This document shows, in pieces, positions 1-9,239 of a stretch of DNA of 64,000 nucleotides. The DNA is taken from positions 62,001-126,000 of the forward strand of contig JAJZPR010000001.1 of assembly GCA_021847835.1 (NCBI GenBank), given 5' to 3'. The DNA comes from Pseudomonadota bacterium (GTDB lineage Bacteria > Pseudomonadota > Gammaproteobacteria > Burkholderiales > Thiobacillaceae). The notes below the pieces were generated by a model. That model made no database searches, was not told the DNA's origin, and was given only the letters and a program-made list of their open reading frames with translations. The position numbers and the translations under genes were made by a program. Numbering within the stretch: position 1 is the first letter of the stretch; every line of letters starts with the position of its first letter.

Positions 1-2
1 TC

Positions 3-1085
3 GGCGAATTGAGGAAGAACGGCTTCTCGCGCCTTGGCATTCTTGAAACGGGAAGTTCGACGGCGTGGCAAGAGGCGACGGAGGTGGATGCCGGCGTGCC
101 GGCGCCCAGCGCGTCGCTGGGCGGCTGGCTGAGGTTCCTGCGGGCGCTGAAGGCTTATTCGCACGTGTACGTGATAGGGGCGGATTGCATAGACGGGAAT
201 TACTCGGTCACGGGGTCGAGGCGGCTTCTGAGACTGGCCGATTTTTGCGCCAGGGCGGGGAGAAACACGACCATCACCGGATGCTCTTTCAACGCGTCCG
301 CCGATCCCCTGATCATCGAAACGATAGACGGGCTGGACCGGCGCGTGCGTTTGCTGGCCAGGGATCCCATGTCGCATTCCCGGATCACGGCGCTGACGAC
401 GCATCATGCCGAACTCGTCGCGGATCTTGCGTTCCTGCTGAAGCCAAGTCCCCAGCACGCGGCGGAAACGATCGACTGGATCCGCAGGGAGCGTGCCGCG
501 GGGCGAACCGTTCTCGGCGTCAACCTTGGCGCCAGCGCACTGGGAACCAAAGATCGCAGCACGATTCTGAAATGCGTGGACGCTTTTGCCCATGCGCTGG
601 GAAACCGTCTCGAAACCGACGCGATGCTGTCCATTGTCCTGCTGCCGCATGATTTCCGCGGCGAATCGAGCGATCTTGCGATGTGCGAGAAGCTGCACGA
701 AAGCCTGTCATCGCGGTTCGGCGCACGCGTCCGACTGTTCGACGAGCATGTCGGCGCTTCGGCGATAAAGGCGGTTGCGGGCGAACTGGATGCATGCGTC
801 ACATGCCGCATGCACCTTGCCATCGCCTGCCTCGGGAACGGCGTGCCGGTGGGGGCTGTCACTTACCAGGACAAGTTTGAAGGGCTGTTTGGCCACTTGG
901 GGATTACCCCGCCGGTGATCAGCGGGATGCAGGCCACGGATGCGGCAGCCGTCGCGAAACTGGTCGATGGCACGCTTGCCGAGGCGGCGTCGATCAGGAA
1001 AACGCTGGCCGGCACGCTGCAACGCGTCCGCGCGCTGTCCGAAAGGAATGTCCCGTTTTCAAACCGGCAACACGCCACTGGATGA
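3..1085 (+). CDS. Polysaccharide pyruvyl transferase family protein (5' partial)
   Basis: The reading frame is open from the first base of the window, so the true start lies upstream; about 360 residues are visible. The protein has the layout of the WcaK/CsaB-like polysaccharide pyruvyl transferase family: a Rossmann-like N-terminal half with a 'VIGADCIDGNYS' segment where the family usually carries its GG/GAD loop, and a C-terminal half with 'TCRMHLAIACLGNGVPV', matching the family's conserved R-x-H-x-x-I-x-A-x-x-x-G-x-P motif. Such enzymes transfer pyruvate from PEP to exopolysaccharide sugars, though some members have other roles. Its stop overlaps the next start (ATGA), and all neighbours are glycosyltransferases, which fits polymer decoration. 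The family is fairly sure; substrate is unknown. Confidence 0.8.
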   Translation, partial: GELRKNGFSRLGILETGSSTAWQEATEVDAGVPAPSASLGGWLRFLRALKAYSHVYVIGADCIDGNYSVTGSRRLLRLADFCARAGRNTTITGCSFNASADPLIIETIDGLDRRVRLLARDPMSHSRITALTTHHAELVADLAFLLKPSPQHAAETIDWIRRERAAGRTVLGVNLGASALGTKDRSTILKCVDAFAHALGNRLETDAMLSIVLLPHDFRGESSDLAMCEKLHESLSSRFGARVRLFDEHVGASAIKAVAGELDACVTCRMHLAIACLGNGVPVGAVTYQDKFEGLFGHLGITPPVISGMQATDAAAVAKLVDGTLAEAASIRKTLAGTLQRVRALSERNVPFSNRQHATG

Positions 1086-2302
1086 GACTCATGTCACACA
1101 CGCCGAAGATCCTCTACATTGCCACCCACTGCCCGTTCGGCGAGTCCTACGGCGCGCGGATGCGGACGCTCCAGATTGGCAGGCTGCTGCAACGCGTCGG
1201 CCCGGTCACCATGGTGCTGGCCTCCGTCGGCCGCTGGAGCGACGAGGACATCGCGCAGACACGCGCCGAATTCGATTTGCGGGTCGTCAGCCGGGCAGAG
1301 CCGGTCCCCATCCGGGGCCCGGTGGAACGCCTGCGCCATGAATTCGACCCCGGCTACCTGAATACGCACGGTTTTGCCGTGCCCAGGGCGGATGCCGAAA
1401 AGGTGTTCGCGCTTGCGGATTCGCATGACGTCGTCTGGCTGCACACGCTGCGCGTCGCCAATCTGTTCAGGCGCTGGAAATGGGAGCGTTCCGTCCTGGA
1501 TATCGACGACTTCCTCAGCCAGTATCACGCCACGATGGCGTCGCAGGCCGCCAATCCGGTGCAGCGGCTGATCTCGTCCCGGCGCGCATGGCTGTGGCGG
1601 CGGCGGGAGAAGGACTTGTTCGATCGGTTCGACGCGGTCTCGGTTTGCAGCGAGGAAGACAGGAGCCGGCTCGCGCACCCGGAACGGGTCCACGTGATCC
1701 CGAATGGTTTCGATGATCCGCCGCAAGTGCGGCAGGCCGGGAGTCCCTCGTGCCTGGGCGTGATTGGCAGGCTCGACTACCTGCCGAACCGCGATGGGGT
1801 GGAGTGGTTTCTGCAGAAGGTCTGGCCCGGGGTGAGGGCCCGCATGCCCGATGCGGAATTCCGCATCGTCGGGACCGGCGCCCCGGAAAGCTGGGGCCGG
1901 ATTGCCGGGGTCAGCGTGCTCGGTTACGTCGAGGACTCCGCTGCGGAGATTGCAGGCTGGGCGGCGATGACGGTGCCGCTGCACATCGGCGCCGGAACGC
2001 GCATCAAGATCGCGGAGGCCTTTGCCCGGGCCTGTCCGGTCATTTCGACGACACTGGGCGCCTTCGGCTACGAAGTGGAAAACGGCCGCGAGCTGCTGCT
2101 GGCGGACACGCCGGAAGCCTTTGCCGATGCATGCATTAGGGTGCTGCGCTCGAAGGAGGAAAGGGCCCGCCTGTCCGCGGCCGGCCGGTCGTACTTCCTG
2201 TCAAGACTGCACTGGGATGCGCTTGCGCGGCGCGTGGAAGACGCGGTCGAAGGGGTTCGTCGACGAAACCAATCAGTCGAGCGGGAGCGGGAATATGCCT
2301 GA
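1082..2302 (+). CDS. Glycosyltransferase, GT4-like (GT-B fold)
   Basis: A 406-residue cytosolic glycosyltransferase. The N-terminal domain begins with a beta strand typical of GT-B enzymes ('KILYIATHCPFGESYGARMR'). The C-terminal domain carries 'LGVIGRLDYLPNRDGVEWF' followed by 'PLHIGAGTRIKIAEAFARAC', the donor-binding region of the Glycos_transf_1/GT4 clan with the conserved glutamate of the E-x7-E-like motif. The first ATG overlaps the preceding stop as ATGA, which favours coupled translation; an alternative ATG lies three codons downstream (1091). It probably adds one sugar during repeat-unit assembly at the inner face of the membrane. Donor and acceptor cannot be read from sequence. Confidence 0.88.
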   Translation: MRLMSHTPKILYIATHCPFGESYGARMRTLQIGRLLQRVGPVTMVLASVGRWSDEDIAQTRAEFDLRVVSRAEPVPIRGPVERLRHEFDPGYLNTHGFAVPRADAEKVFALADSHDVVWLHTLRVANLFRRWKWERSVLDIDDFLSQYHATMASQAANPVQRLISSRRAWLWRRREKDLFDRFDAVSVCSEEDRSRLAHPERVHVIPNGFDDPPQVRQAGSPSCLGVIGRLDYLPNRDGVEWFLQKVWPGVRARMPDAEFRIVGTGAPESWGRIAGVSVLGYVEDSAAEIAGWAAMTVPLHIGAGTRIKIAEAFARACPVISTTLGAFGYEVENGRELLLADTPEAFADACIRVLRSKEERARLSAAGRSYFLSRLHWDALARRVEDAVEGVRRRNQSVEREREYA

Positions 2303-3305
2303 ACCAAGAATATCCGTGGTCATCCCTACCTACAACCGCGCCGGATGCGTTGGCGAGGCCATAGACAGCATCCTGGCGCAGACCTACACCAATTTCGAAA
2401 TCGTCGTGGTGGACGACGGTTCCACCGATGCGACGCAGGAAGTCCTTGCGCGGTACGGCGACAGGATCCGATGCATCCGCCAGGAAAACGCAGGGGTGAG
2501 CGCCGCCCGCAATCGCGGGATCAGGGAGGCGCGGGGCGAGTGGGTGGCTTTTCTGGATTCGGATGACGAGTGGCTGCCGGAAAAGCTTGACCGGCAGATG
2601 GCGTGCCTTGCCAGGCATCCCGACATCATCGGCATCGTGTCGGACGTGCAGATCATCGTGGGCGAAATCTCGCAGAGGCTTTTCGATATCCGCAGTTTCC
2701 GCCTGCCGGATGCGGATTACGCGAGATTGGAGAGGCCGCTCGTTTCCGTGTACGAGGTGAATTATTTTCCGTCGTCATTCATGTTCCGGCGCGATTCGCT
2801 GATGGCGGCCGGCCTGTTCGACGAGAATCTTTCCTTCTGCGAAGACATAGACCTGTGCGGAAGGCTGGCCCTTCTGGGGGCGTGGGGGGTCGTTCGCATG
2901 CCCCTCGTCAGGCTGATGCGAAAGTCGTCCGAGAATCTCTCCGCGCAGCACGTTGCTGACGCATTGAAAACGCCCCGCACGCTGATATCGATCTATTCCG
3001 GCCTGCTTGGGCAATGCGGCCTGTCCGGCGGCGAGACGGCGTATCTGAAGAGGAAGCTGTCGGAGCAGTATTTTGCCCTGGGCTACGAGCAGATGCGCCG
3101 AAACGACCATTGTCCTTATCTGGGCAGTCTTTCGTCGTCGATCAGGACGAATCCGTCCTTGAAGACGGCCGCCAAGGCGGCAGCACTCCTGCTTTTCCGG
3201 GCCAGGCTGTACCGCAGGCTCGCGGATGGCCTGTTCCGAAAGGAAGCCGGTTTCCGCAGGAGCGCCATTTCCCGGACCGCAGAAAATACCGGGGTGTCGC
3301 CTTGA
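2295..3305 (+). CDS. Glycosyltransferase family 2
   Basis: A 336-residue GT-A enzyme starting at 'MPEPRISVVIPTYNRAG'. The classical GT2 core is visible: 'VVVDDGSTDATQE' binds the nucleotide, 'NAGVSAARNRGI' follows, and 'VAFLDSDDEW' is the DxD-type metal site. 'FCEDIDLCGRLALLG' matches the ED-x-D acceptor/base region. Much longer in-frame upstream extensions exist but run inside the previous gene; the ATG at 2295, overlapping the upstream stop by 8 nt, restores the normal family N-terminus. It likely transfers a sugar in exopolysaccharide repeat-unit synthesis; sugar specificity is unknown. Confidence 0.9.
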   Translation: MPEPRISVVIPTYNRAGCVGEAIDSILAQTYTNFEIVVVDDGSTDATQEVLARYGDRIRCIRQENAGVSAARNRGIREARGEWVAFLDSDDEWLPEKLDRQMACLARHPDIIGIVSDVQIIVGEISQRLFDIRSFRLPDADYARLERPLVSVYEVNYFPSSFMFRRDSLMAAGLFDENLSFCEDIDLCGRLALLGAWGVVRMPLVRLMRKSSENLSAQHVADALKTPRTLISIYSGLLGQCGLSGGETAYLKRKLSEQYFALGYEQMRRNDHCPYLGSLSSSIRTNPSLKTAAKAAALLLFRARLYRRLADGLFRKEAGFRRSAISRTAENTGVSP

Positions 3306-4084
3306 AGCGGGATTTGAAATACGGCGTCGTCGCCGCCGTAAACAACGAGCAGGTCCTGGCCGACAATCTGGCGGCTTCGCCCTTGTTCGGGCGCGGCGTG
3401 CCCTTCGCCGGCATGCGCTGCTATACGTCGGCGGGGCTGGCCTATAACGCAGGACTCGATGCGACGGACGCGGACATCGTTATCTTCGCCCATCAGGACG
3501 TGTACCTGCCGTCGCACTGGCTTGAGCAGTTGCAAAGCGGAATCCGCGCCATCGAGGAAGTCGATGAGCGCTGGGCCGTAATCGGCGTTTATGGCGTGGA
3601 ACCGGACGGACGGCATATCGGGCATTGCTGGTCGCGAGGGCTCGGCAGAACCCTGGGTGAGCGCTTTTCCTCGCCCCGCATGATCGGTTCCATCGACGAG
3701 ATCGTCATCGTTCTCCGGCGTTCGTCCGGATTGCGGTTCGACGAACGACTGCCCGGCTTCCACCTCTATGGCACGGATATCGTCCAGGCAGCGCTGGCCT
3801 CGGGCCATTCGGCCTACGTGGTGCATGCGCCGGTGATTCACAACAGCAACCCGGTGCGCACGCTGGCCGGTGCATACAGCAAGGCCTATCGATACATGCG
3901 GCGGAAATGGCGCGATCGCCTGCCCATTGCGACCACCATCGTGACGCTCACCCCGACCGGCTACCCGCTGTGGCGCCACATCATCCGGAAAGAGCTTTCC
4001 ACCCTGCTTGGCCGGCGGCCAAAAAGGGTATTGCGCGAGCGTGGGCCCGGCCGCCCCATTGCGCAGGAGGTGGGCTTTGAGTGA
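3302..4084 (+). CDS. Glycosyltransferase-like protein (Glyco_tranf_2_5 type)
   Basis: About 260 residues, probably from a TTG codon that overlaps the preceding stop; no ATG gives a sensible N-terminus. The start 'KRDLKYGVVAAVNNEQVLADNL' followed by 'GLAYNAGLDATDADIVIFAHQDVYLP' is the pattern of the streptomycin-biosynthesis StrF-like/Glyco_tranf_2_5 family: a shortened GT-A fold where 'FAHQDV' takes the place of the metal-binding motif. 'LPGFHLYGTDIVQAAL' resembles the family's F-H-x-Y-G-x-D signature. It sits between a GT2 gene and the ligase/polymerase, so it probably belongs to the same polymer pathway. The start codon and catalytic activity are inferred. Confidence 0.8.
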   Translation: MKRDLKYGVVAAVNNEQVLADNLAASPLFGRGVPFAGMRCYTSAGLAYNAGLDATDADIVIFAHQDVYLPSHWLEQLQSGIRAIEEVDERWAVIGVYGVEPDGRHIGHCWSRGLGRTLGERFSSPRMIGSIDEIVIVLRRSSGLRFDERLPGFHLYGTDIVQAALASGHSAYVVHAPVIHNSNPVRTLAGAYSKAYRYMRRKWRDRLPIATTIVTLTPTGYPLWRHIIRKELSTLLGRRPKRVLRERGPGRPIAQEVGFE

Positions 4085-5503
4085 ATGGTTCAAGCCGTGC
4101 GATGCGGCCTTGGCGCGATGCAGGCCGTCTTCGCATACACCCGAGGGTGGCGAAGGATGACAGGCGCGACCCTGGCGGTGGCCATGCTGTCCGCCGTGTT
4201 GGCCCTGTCCCGCCGCCAGGCCGGTGCGGCCTTGGGCGTCATCGTTTTGTCCATGCTGCTGTGGCCGGAATACCTGCGCATCCCGTTCGGGCCGGTGCAG
4301 ATGTCCGTGCCGCGTTTCGTCGCGCTCCTGCTGCTGATCAAACTCATGGCGCAAGGGAGGCTTCGCTCCATCCGGTTCGGCAAGGTCGACGTGCTCGTGA
4401 TCCTGATCTGGGTGTGGACGGTGCTGGCCACCTTTGCCGCCGGCGCCGAATTTTCCCAGGTATCCCAGATGATCGGCCGCGGCCTGGATACGGTGTTGGT
4501 GTATTTCGTGGCGCGCATGGCATTGACCAGCCCCGAAGACGCAAAAAGCCTGTATTGGGGGCTGGCGCTGACGGCGCTGGCGATGTGCGCAGCCGGCGTG
4601 TACGAGGCGCTCACCTGGAACTCGCCGTATCACAGATTCTCCACCGCCGCCGCGCTGAGGGCCGATGGCTACGAGGAAATCCGCTATGGCATGCTCCGCG
4701 CCCAGGCCAGCACCACGGTGTCGATTTACTTTGGCCTGGCCATGATGCTGGTGACCGGACTGCTCTGGTCGATACGCGGCTATGCGGAAAGGGCTTTCGC
4801 GTTCAGGCTCTCCATCCTGGCGGCGTTTGCCGCGACGCTGTCATCCTTGTCCAGCGGCCCCTGGCTGGCCATGTTCATGCTGATCGGCATGAATCTGTTC
4901 TACAGGCGGCCGTCCATGGTCAAGCCCCTCGTGTACGCCCTGATCATCCTGGCCATCGCCCTGGAGATCGCATCGAACCGGCATTTCTACAATCTGATCG
5001 ACTATCTGGCGCTGGACAAGCACACCGCCTGGTACCGGACGCGCCTCCTGGAGGTCGCCTTTTCCCGCTGGAGCGACTATTGGCTGTTCGGCGTGGGCTC
5101 CAACTGGCCCCACCACTGGGGGGCCATGGTCGATGGGCGGCTTTTCGTCGACGTGGTCAACAATTTCCTGATCATCGCGCTGTATGGCGGCCTGCCCGCC
5201 ATGTTCATGTACGTCGCGGCGCATGTCGTTGCGATCAGGCGCACGGTTCGCGCCTTTCGTGCCGACCCGGCGGACATCCCGCGCCGCAAGCTGCTGTTCG
5301 GTCTGGCCGCGGCGCTCGTGGCCCTGGACGTGTCGAGCATGTCGGTCGGCCTTTATGGCCCCGCGCTGCTGCTGAGCCACCTCCTGCTTGGATTCATCGT
5401 CAGCGCCGCGACGGCCTGGCCGGCGCGGGAAGCCGTGCCGAACCGGGATGACGAGTACGCCATGGGAGCGCGTATTGCCACGCAACCGAGGGCATACGCA
5501 TGA
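4085..5503 (+). CDS. O-antigen ligase / polysaccharide polymerase-like membrane protein
   Basis: A 472-residue multi-spanning inner-membrane protein with roughly ten hydrophobic segments, starting one base after the preceding stop. A large periplasmic loop containing 'AWYRTRLLEVAFSRWSDYWLFGVGSNW' occupies the position and has the R-x3-(W)-x-G-x-G flavour of the Wzy_C/WaaL domain. Such proteins polymerise or transfer lipid-linked glycans in the periplasm. The position in the middle of a glycosyltransferase run, together with an exosortase and PrsT, supports a role as the polymerase or ligase of this locus. Polymerase versus ligase cannot be decided from sequence. Confidence 0.85.
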   Translation: MVQAVRCGLGAMQAVFAYTRGWRRMTGATLAVAMLSAVLALSRRQAGAALGVIVLSMLLWPEYLRIPFGPVQMSVPRFVALLLLIKLMAQGRLRSIRFGKVDVLVILIWVWTVLATFAAGAEFSQVSQMIGRGLDTVLVYFVARMALTSPEDAKSLYWGLALTALAMCAAGVYEALTWNSPYHRFSTAAALRADGYEEIRYGMLRAQASTTVSIYFGLAMMLVTGLLWSIRGYAERAFAFRLSILAAFAATLSSLSSGPWLAMFMLIGMNLFYRRPSMVKPLVYALIILAIALEIASNRHFYNLIDYLALDKHTAWYRTRLLEVAFSRWSDYWLFGVGSNWPHHWGAMVDGRLFVDVVNNFLIIALYGGLPAMFMYVAAHVVAIRRTVRAFRADPADIPRRKLLFGLAAALVALDVSSMSVGLYGPALLLSHLLLGFIVSAATAWPAREAVPNRDDEYAMGARIATQPRAYA

Positions 5504-6447
5504 GCAATCCGGCATTGACCATCATCGTCGTCAGCTACAACACCCGCGAAATGACGCTGGCGTGCCTGCGTTCGGTTTTCCGCGAAACCAGGACAGCCTT
5601 CGAACTGATCGTGCTGGACAATGCCTCCGACGACGGCTCGGCGGAAGCGATCCGGGCGGAGTTCGGCGACCGGGTCGAATTGATGGCCAGCACCGAGAAC
5701 CTGGGTTTTGCGGCAGGGAACAACCGCGCGGCTGAAACGGCCCGCGGCGAATACCTGCTGCTGCTCAATCCCGACACGGTCGTGCTGGACGGGGCGATCG
5801 ACCGCCTGCTCGAATTTGCACGCAAGCAGCCGGAAGCGGGCATCTGGGGCGGCAGGACCCTGTTCGGCGACGGCTCGCTGAACCCGGCCTCGTGCTGGTC
5901 GCGGCAAACCCTGCGCAGCCTGATTTTTCAGGCCATGGGCCTGAGTTCGCTGTTCCGCCGCAGCAGTCTTTTCAATCCCGAAGGGATGGGCGGCTGGAAT
6001 CGCGAAGGCATCCGCGCAGTCGACATCGTATCGGGATGCTTTCTGCTCATCCGGCGCGAGCTGTGGGAAACGCTCGGCGGGTTTCGAGACATATTTTTCA
6101 TGTATGGCGAAGAGGCGGATTTGTGCCTGCGGGCGCGGGCACTGGGCGTCCGGCCCATGGTGACCTCCGCCGCCACCATCATTCACCATGGCGGCGCTTC
6201 CGAGAAAGCCAGGGCCGGCAAGCTGGTGCGCCTGTTGCGGGCGAAAACGCTGCTCATCCGGTTTCATTTTCCGGCCGCCGGCAAGTGGGCGGGCGTGCGC
6301 CTGCTCTATCTCTGGCCGGCCAGCCGCTATTTCGCCCATTCCGTGCTGGCGGCGCTCGGACGTTCGGCATCCGGCGAGGCGCGCAAGGAGTGGGCCGAAG
6401 TATTGCGTCACAAGCATGAATGGTTCGCATGCCATGCGCATGATTGA
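5500..6447 (+). CDS. Glycosyltransferase family 2, rhamnosyltransferase-like
   Basis: A 315-residue GT2 enzyme overlapping the polymerase gene by ATGA. It has 'LTIIVVSYNTREMTLACLRSV', 'VLDNASDDGSAEAI', 'NLGFAAGNNRA' and 'YLLLLNPDTVV', the hallmark set of the WbbL/RfbF-like subgroup that often transfers rhamnose, followed by 'FFMYGEEADLCLRARALG', the conserved E-D-x-D-like acceptor-side motif (here GEEADLC). A hydrophobic C-terminal region may anchor it to the membrane. The rhamnose assignment comes from subgroup resemblance only. Confidence 0.9.
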   Translation: MSNPALTIIVVSYNTREMTLACLRSVFRETRTAFELIVLDNASDDGSAEAIRAEFGDRVELMASTENLGFAAGNNRAAETARGEYLLLLNPDTVVLDGAIDRLLEFARKQPEAGIWGGRTLFGDGSLNPASCWSRQTLRSLIFQAMGLSSLFRRSSLFNPEGMGGWNREGIRAVDIVSGCFLLIRRELWETLGGFRDIFFMYGEEADLCLRARALGVRPMVTSAATIIHHGGASEKARAGKLVRLLRAKTLLIRFHFPAAGKWAGVRLLYLWPASRYFAHSVLAALGRSASGEARKEWAEVLRHKHEWFACHAHD

Positions 6448-6471
6448 CGAATGAAGATGAAAGGACGGTTC

Positions 6472-7917
6472 ATGAAAAATTCGTTCAGCCGCCTGGCTTC
6501 TGCGCTCGGGGGGCTGGCAGTCATGCTGCTGTCCGCGGCTGCGAGCGCCGGCGAGCAGACCTGCTCGGGCATAAAGTACCCGGCCCCGTCCGGCCAGAAG
6601 AACGACATCGTGTTTGTCTTCGACAAGTCTTATGTCTGCGGCCAGTTCGCCAACGGCGACTGGTGGGTGAGCGCGGATGAATCCGGCATGGTCACGCTGG
6701 TTTCGATTCAGCCCGATGCGGAGGACGGGGCGAACGGCGTCGAAGTCAATCCGGTTTCAAAAAGCCGGCAGGGGTTCGACAAAAGGATCAGCGGCTACGA
6801 CGCTTCGCTGGTTCCCGGCTTTCCGCTGCGCCTCAAGGGGGATGCTTCCGTCGTCAAGACGGTGAGCGTCCCGTCGAACAAGAAGAAGTGCAGGCCGTGC
6901 TTGCAGTTTGCCGCTGTGCTGACGGTGGTGAGATCGCCCGTGCCCAATGGCGAAAACGTTCTGAGGCCGGGCTACTTCGGAGTCAAGAAAACCTACCAGC
7001 CGGTAACCGAAGACATCGCCAACCGCCTTCCCAAGCTTCCCGCGAGTTGCTGCAGCGAGGCGAAGGAGGGCGACTTCGGCAAAATCGCAAGGCGCTACCA
7101 GGGTGTGCAGCTCGACCATCTGGAAGGCTGGACGGGCAGGGACATGCACCCCATCGACAACATGCCCGACTACGGTGCGTCGATCGCGGCCAGCAACGCG
7201 GCGTCCGCCCTCAGGTTCATGCTCGACGATTTCAGGATCGGCAACAAGAGTCACAAATCGGCCCTGCTGAATTACCTGCAGATGGCGGCCGATCTCCGCT
7301 CCATGGCCGAGTCCGGCGTGAAGTGGCCTGCCAACGGCGGGCACGGCAACGGCAGGAAGCTTCCGCTCGCGGTTGCCGCCACGCTGCTCAAGGACTCGGC
7401 GTTTCTCGACGCCATGCGGGCGAGCTCATTTTCCGAGGATGAGCAGGTTTATTTCAGCCCGGTTTCGCAACAGGCCCTGTACGGGCGGCAATGCAGCGAC
7501 AAGCAGTACTGGATGGGCGTCAGCTCCGGAAGGGGGCCGCGCGACTGCCGCGATCCTTACGGCTATATCGACGGCGGCGGCCGCGAAATCGGCGAGGCCT
7601 ATCAGAAATGCTGCACCGCGAAGCCATGGAAATACACCGCGCTCGCGGTCGAACTGCTGGGCATCCGCGACACCTGGCGGAACGATGCCTTCATGCAGTA
7701 CGTCGACAGGTGGGTCGAGCACGGCGTCTGGGCCAGCCCCGATGCCTGCGCGCCCTACAACGGAAAACCCGTCGATTACGGAGTCGGCTATGGCCCGGCG
7801 AAGGGGAAATGCGTTTCCGGCAGCGGCCGCTATCCCGGAAAACACGGGGCCAACCGCGACTCGGGCCATTACGACAACAAGCTTGCGGAGCAGATGTGGA
7901 AAAAGTTCAAGCGATGA
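6472..7917 (+). CDS. Exported Cys-rich protein of unknown function in the exosortase/EPS locus
   Basis: About 481 residues. The ATG at 6472 is preferred over the in-frame ATG at 6451 because AAGGACGG lies just upstream of it and it yields a clean signal peptide (N-terminal KNSFSR, hydrophobic core, cleavage near ASA-GEQ). The mature protein has many cysteines, some adjacent ('PASCCSEAK', 'KCCTAKPW', 'CRPCL'), which implies disulphides and a periplasmic or external location. The middle part has 'KWPANGGHGNGRKLPLAVAA' and further aromatic/Gly-rich segments, loosely like alpha-toroid polysaccharide lyases or hydrolases, but I cannot assign a family. It overlaps the next gene by ATGA, so it is part of the polysaccharide operon; a polymer-trimming role is a guess. 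Confidence 0.8.
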   Translation: MKNSFSRLASALGGLAVMLLSAAASAGEQTCSGIKYPAPSGQKNDIVFVFDKSYVCGQFANGDWWVSADESGMVTLVSIQPDAEDGANGVEVNPVSKSRQGFDKRISGYDASLVPGFPLRLKGDASVVKTVSVPSNKKKCRPCLQFAAVLTVVRSPVPNGENVLRPGYFGVKKTYQPVTEDIANRLPKLPASCCSEAKEGDFGKIARRYQGVQLDHLEGWTGRDMHPIDNMPDYGASIAASNAASALRFMLDDFRIGNKSHKSALLNYLQMAADLRSMAESGVKWPANGGHGNGRKLPLAVAATLLKDSAFLDAMRASSFSEDEQVYFSPVSQQALYGRQCSDKQYWMGVSSGRGPRDCRDPYGYIDGGGREIGEAYQKCCTAKPWKYTALAVELLGIRDTWRNDAFMQYVDRWVEHGVWASPDACAPYNGKPVDYGVGYGPAKGKCVSGSGRYPGKHGANRDSGHYDNKLAEQMWKKFKR

Positions 7918-9239
7918 ACCGGAAGGCCTTGTCCGTCATCATCCCGGCGCACAACGAAGCCGCCGTCATCGCGGATTCGCTTGCCTCCTTGCTGGCGCAG
8001 GCGCGCGACGACGACGAGATCATCGTCGTCTGCAACGGCTGCAGCGACGATACGGCCGCCATCGCGCGGCGCTTCGAGCCGCGCGTGACCGTTCTCGATA
8101 CGCCGGTCGCATCCAAGACGGCGGCGCTCAATCTGGGCGACCGCCATGCCGGCGCGTTTCCCAGGATCTACATGGATGCCGACGTGACGCTGGGCGAGGG
8201 CGCCCTGGACGGGATCGCGCGGGCGCTCGAATCGGGCCGATGGCTGGCGGTGTCGCCGGATCCCGTCATGGATTGCAGCGGCGCCGGCTGGGCGGTGAAG
8301 GCGTATTACGACATCTGGCTGTCGTTGCCTTACTGCAAAAGCGGCATGTTGGGAGCGGGGGTGTATGCCTTGTCGGAGGAGGGGCGCAAGCGCTTCGACC
8401 GCTTCCCGGACGTCATCGCCGACGATGGCTATGTGCGGGCGCTGTTCAAGGAGCATGAACGGGGCAAGGCGGAAGGGGCGCATTCCATCGTGCGCGCCCC
8501 CGCCAGCCTGCATTGGCTCATCAAGATCAAGCGCCGCAGCCGTTTGGGCCAGATGGAACTGGCGGCCCGTTTCCCGGAACTGGCATCAAATGAGCGCAAG
8601 GATTATCGCGGCGCGCTGTTGAATGCATTCCTGAGTCCCTTGAAGTGGCCGAAGCTTGCCGTCTACCTTTATGTGAACCTGATGTCGAGGCTGGCTGCAA
8701 AACGGCGTCTGGCCAATCTGGCCCGGTACCGGTGGGAGAAAGACCTTTCCAGCAGACAAGGCAGGCAGGAGGCCATGAGCAGGGCGGCGGCGAAGAAGAA
8801 GGCGCTTCTTGTGGCCTCGCACGGCGGCCACTGGGTGCAGTTGCGCCGGATCGCGCCTGCCTTCGACGGACTCGACGTGCGCTATGTCTCGACGGATGCC
8901 GGCCTGGCCGGCGAAGTGCATCCCGCGCCCCTGTCGGTGGTGCCGGACGCCAATCTCGACGACAAGCCGGCCCTGATCGGACTGGCCGTCAAGCTGTTCC
9001 TCCTGGTGCTGCGCCAGCGCCCCGACATCGTGATATCGACGGGCGCCGCGCCGGGGTTTTTCGCGCTGATGTTCGGCAAGCTGCTGGGCGCCAGGACCAT
9101 CTGGGTGGACAGCGTCGCCAATGCCGAGCAGTTGTCCGTCTCGGGCGCCAGGGTCAAGCCATTCGCCGACTTGTGGCTCACGCAGTGGCCGCATCTCGAA
9201 CGCAGGGACGGCCCGCTCTTCAAGGGGGCGGTCCTGTGA
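7914..9239 (+). CDS. GT2 - Alg14-like fusion glycosyltransferase
   Basis: A 441-residue two-domain protein. Residues 1 to about 287 are a GT2 enzyme ('LSVIIPAHNEAAVIADSLAS', 'EIIVVCNGCSDDTAAIA', 'IYMDADVTL'). From residue 288 ('MSRAAAKKKALLVASHGGHW') it becomes an Alg14/PssD-like protein, with 'DIVISTGAAPGFFALMFGKLLGARTIWVDS' being the conserved membrane-docking half of the bipartite Alg13-Alg14 type transferase. The catalytic partner follows directly as a GTGA-overlapping gene. AGGAGG sits just before the in-frame internal ATG at 8775, so the Alg14 part might also be made alone. Together with the next gene it could add two successive sugars. The domain reading is strong; separate internal translation is inference. 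Confidence 0.88.
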   Translation: MNRKALSVIIPAHNEAAVIADSLASLLAQARDDDEIIVVCNGCSDDTAAIARRFEPRVTVLDTPVASKTAALNLGDRHAGAFPRIYMDADVTLGEGALDGIARALESGRWLAVSPDPVMDCSGAGWAVKAYYDIWLSLPYCKSGMLGAGVYALSEEGRKRFDRFPDVIADDGYVRALFKEHERGKAEGAHSIVRAPASLHWLIKIKRRSRLGQMELAARFPELASNERKDYRGALLNAFLSPLKWPKLAVYLYVNLMSRLAAKRRLANLARYRWEKDLSSRQGRQEAMSRAAAKKKALLVASHGGHWVQLRRIAPAFDGLDVRYVSTDAGLAGEVHPAPLSVVPDANLDDKPALIGLAVKLFLLVLRQRPDIVISTGAAPGFFALMFGKLLGARTIWVDSVANAEQLSVSGARVKPFADLWLTQWPHLERRDGPLFKGAVL

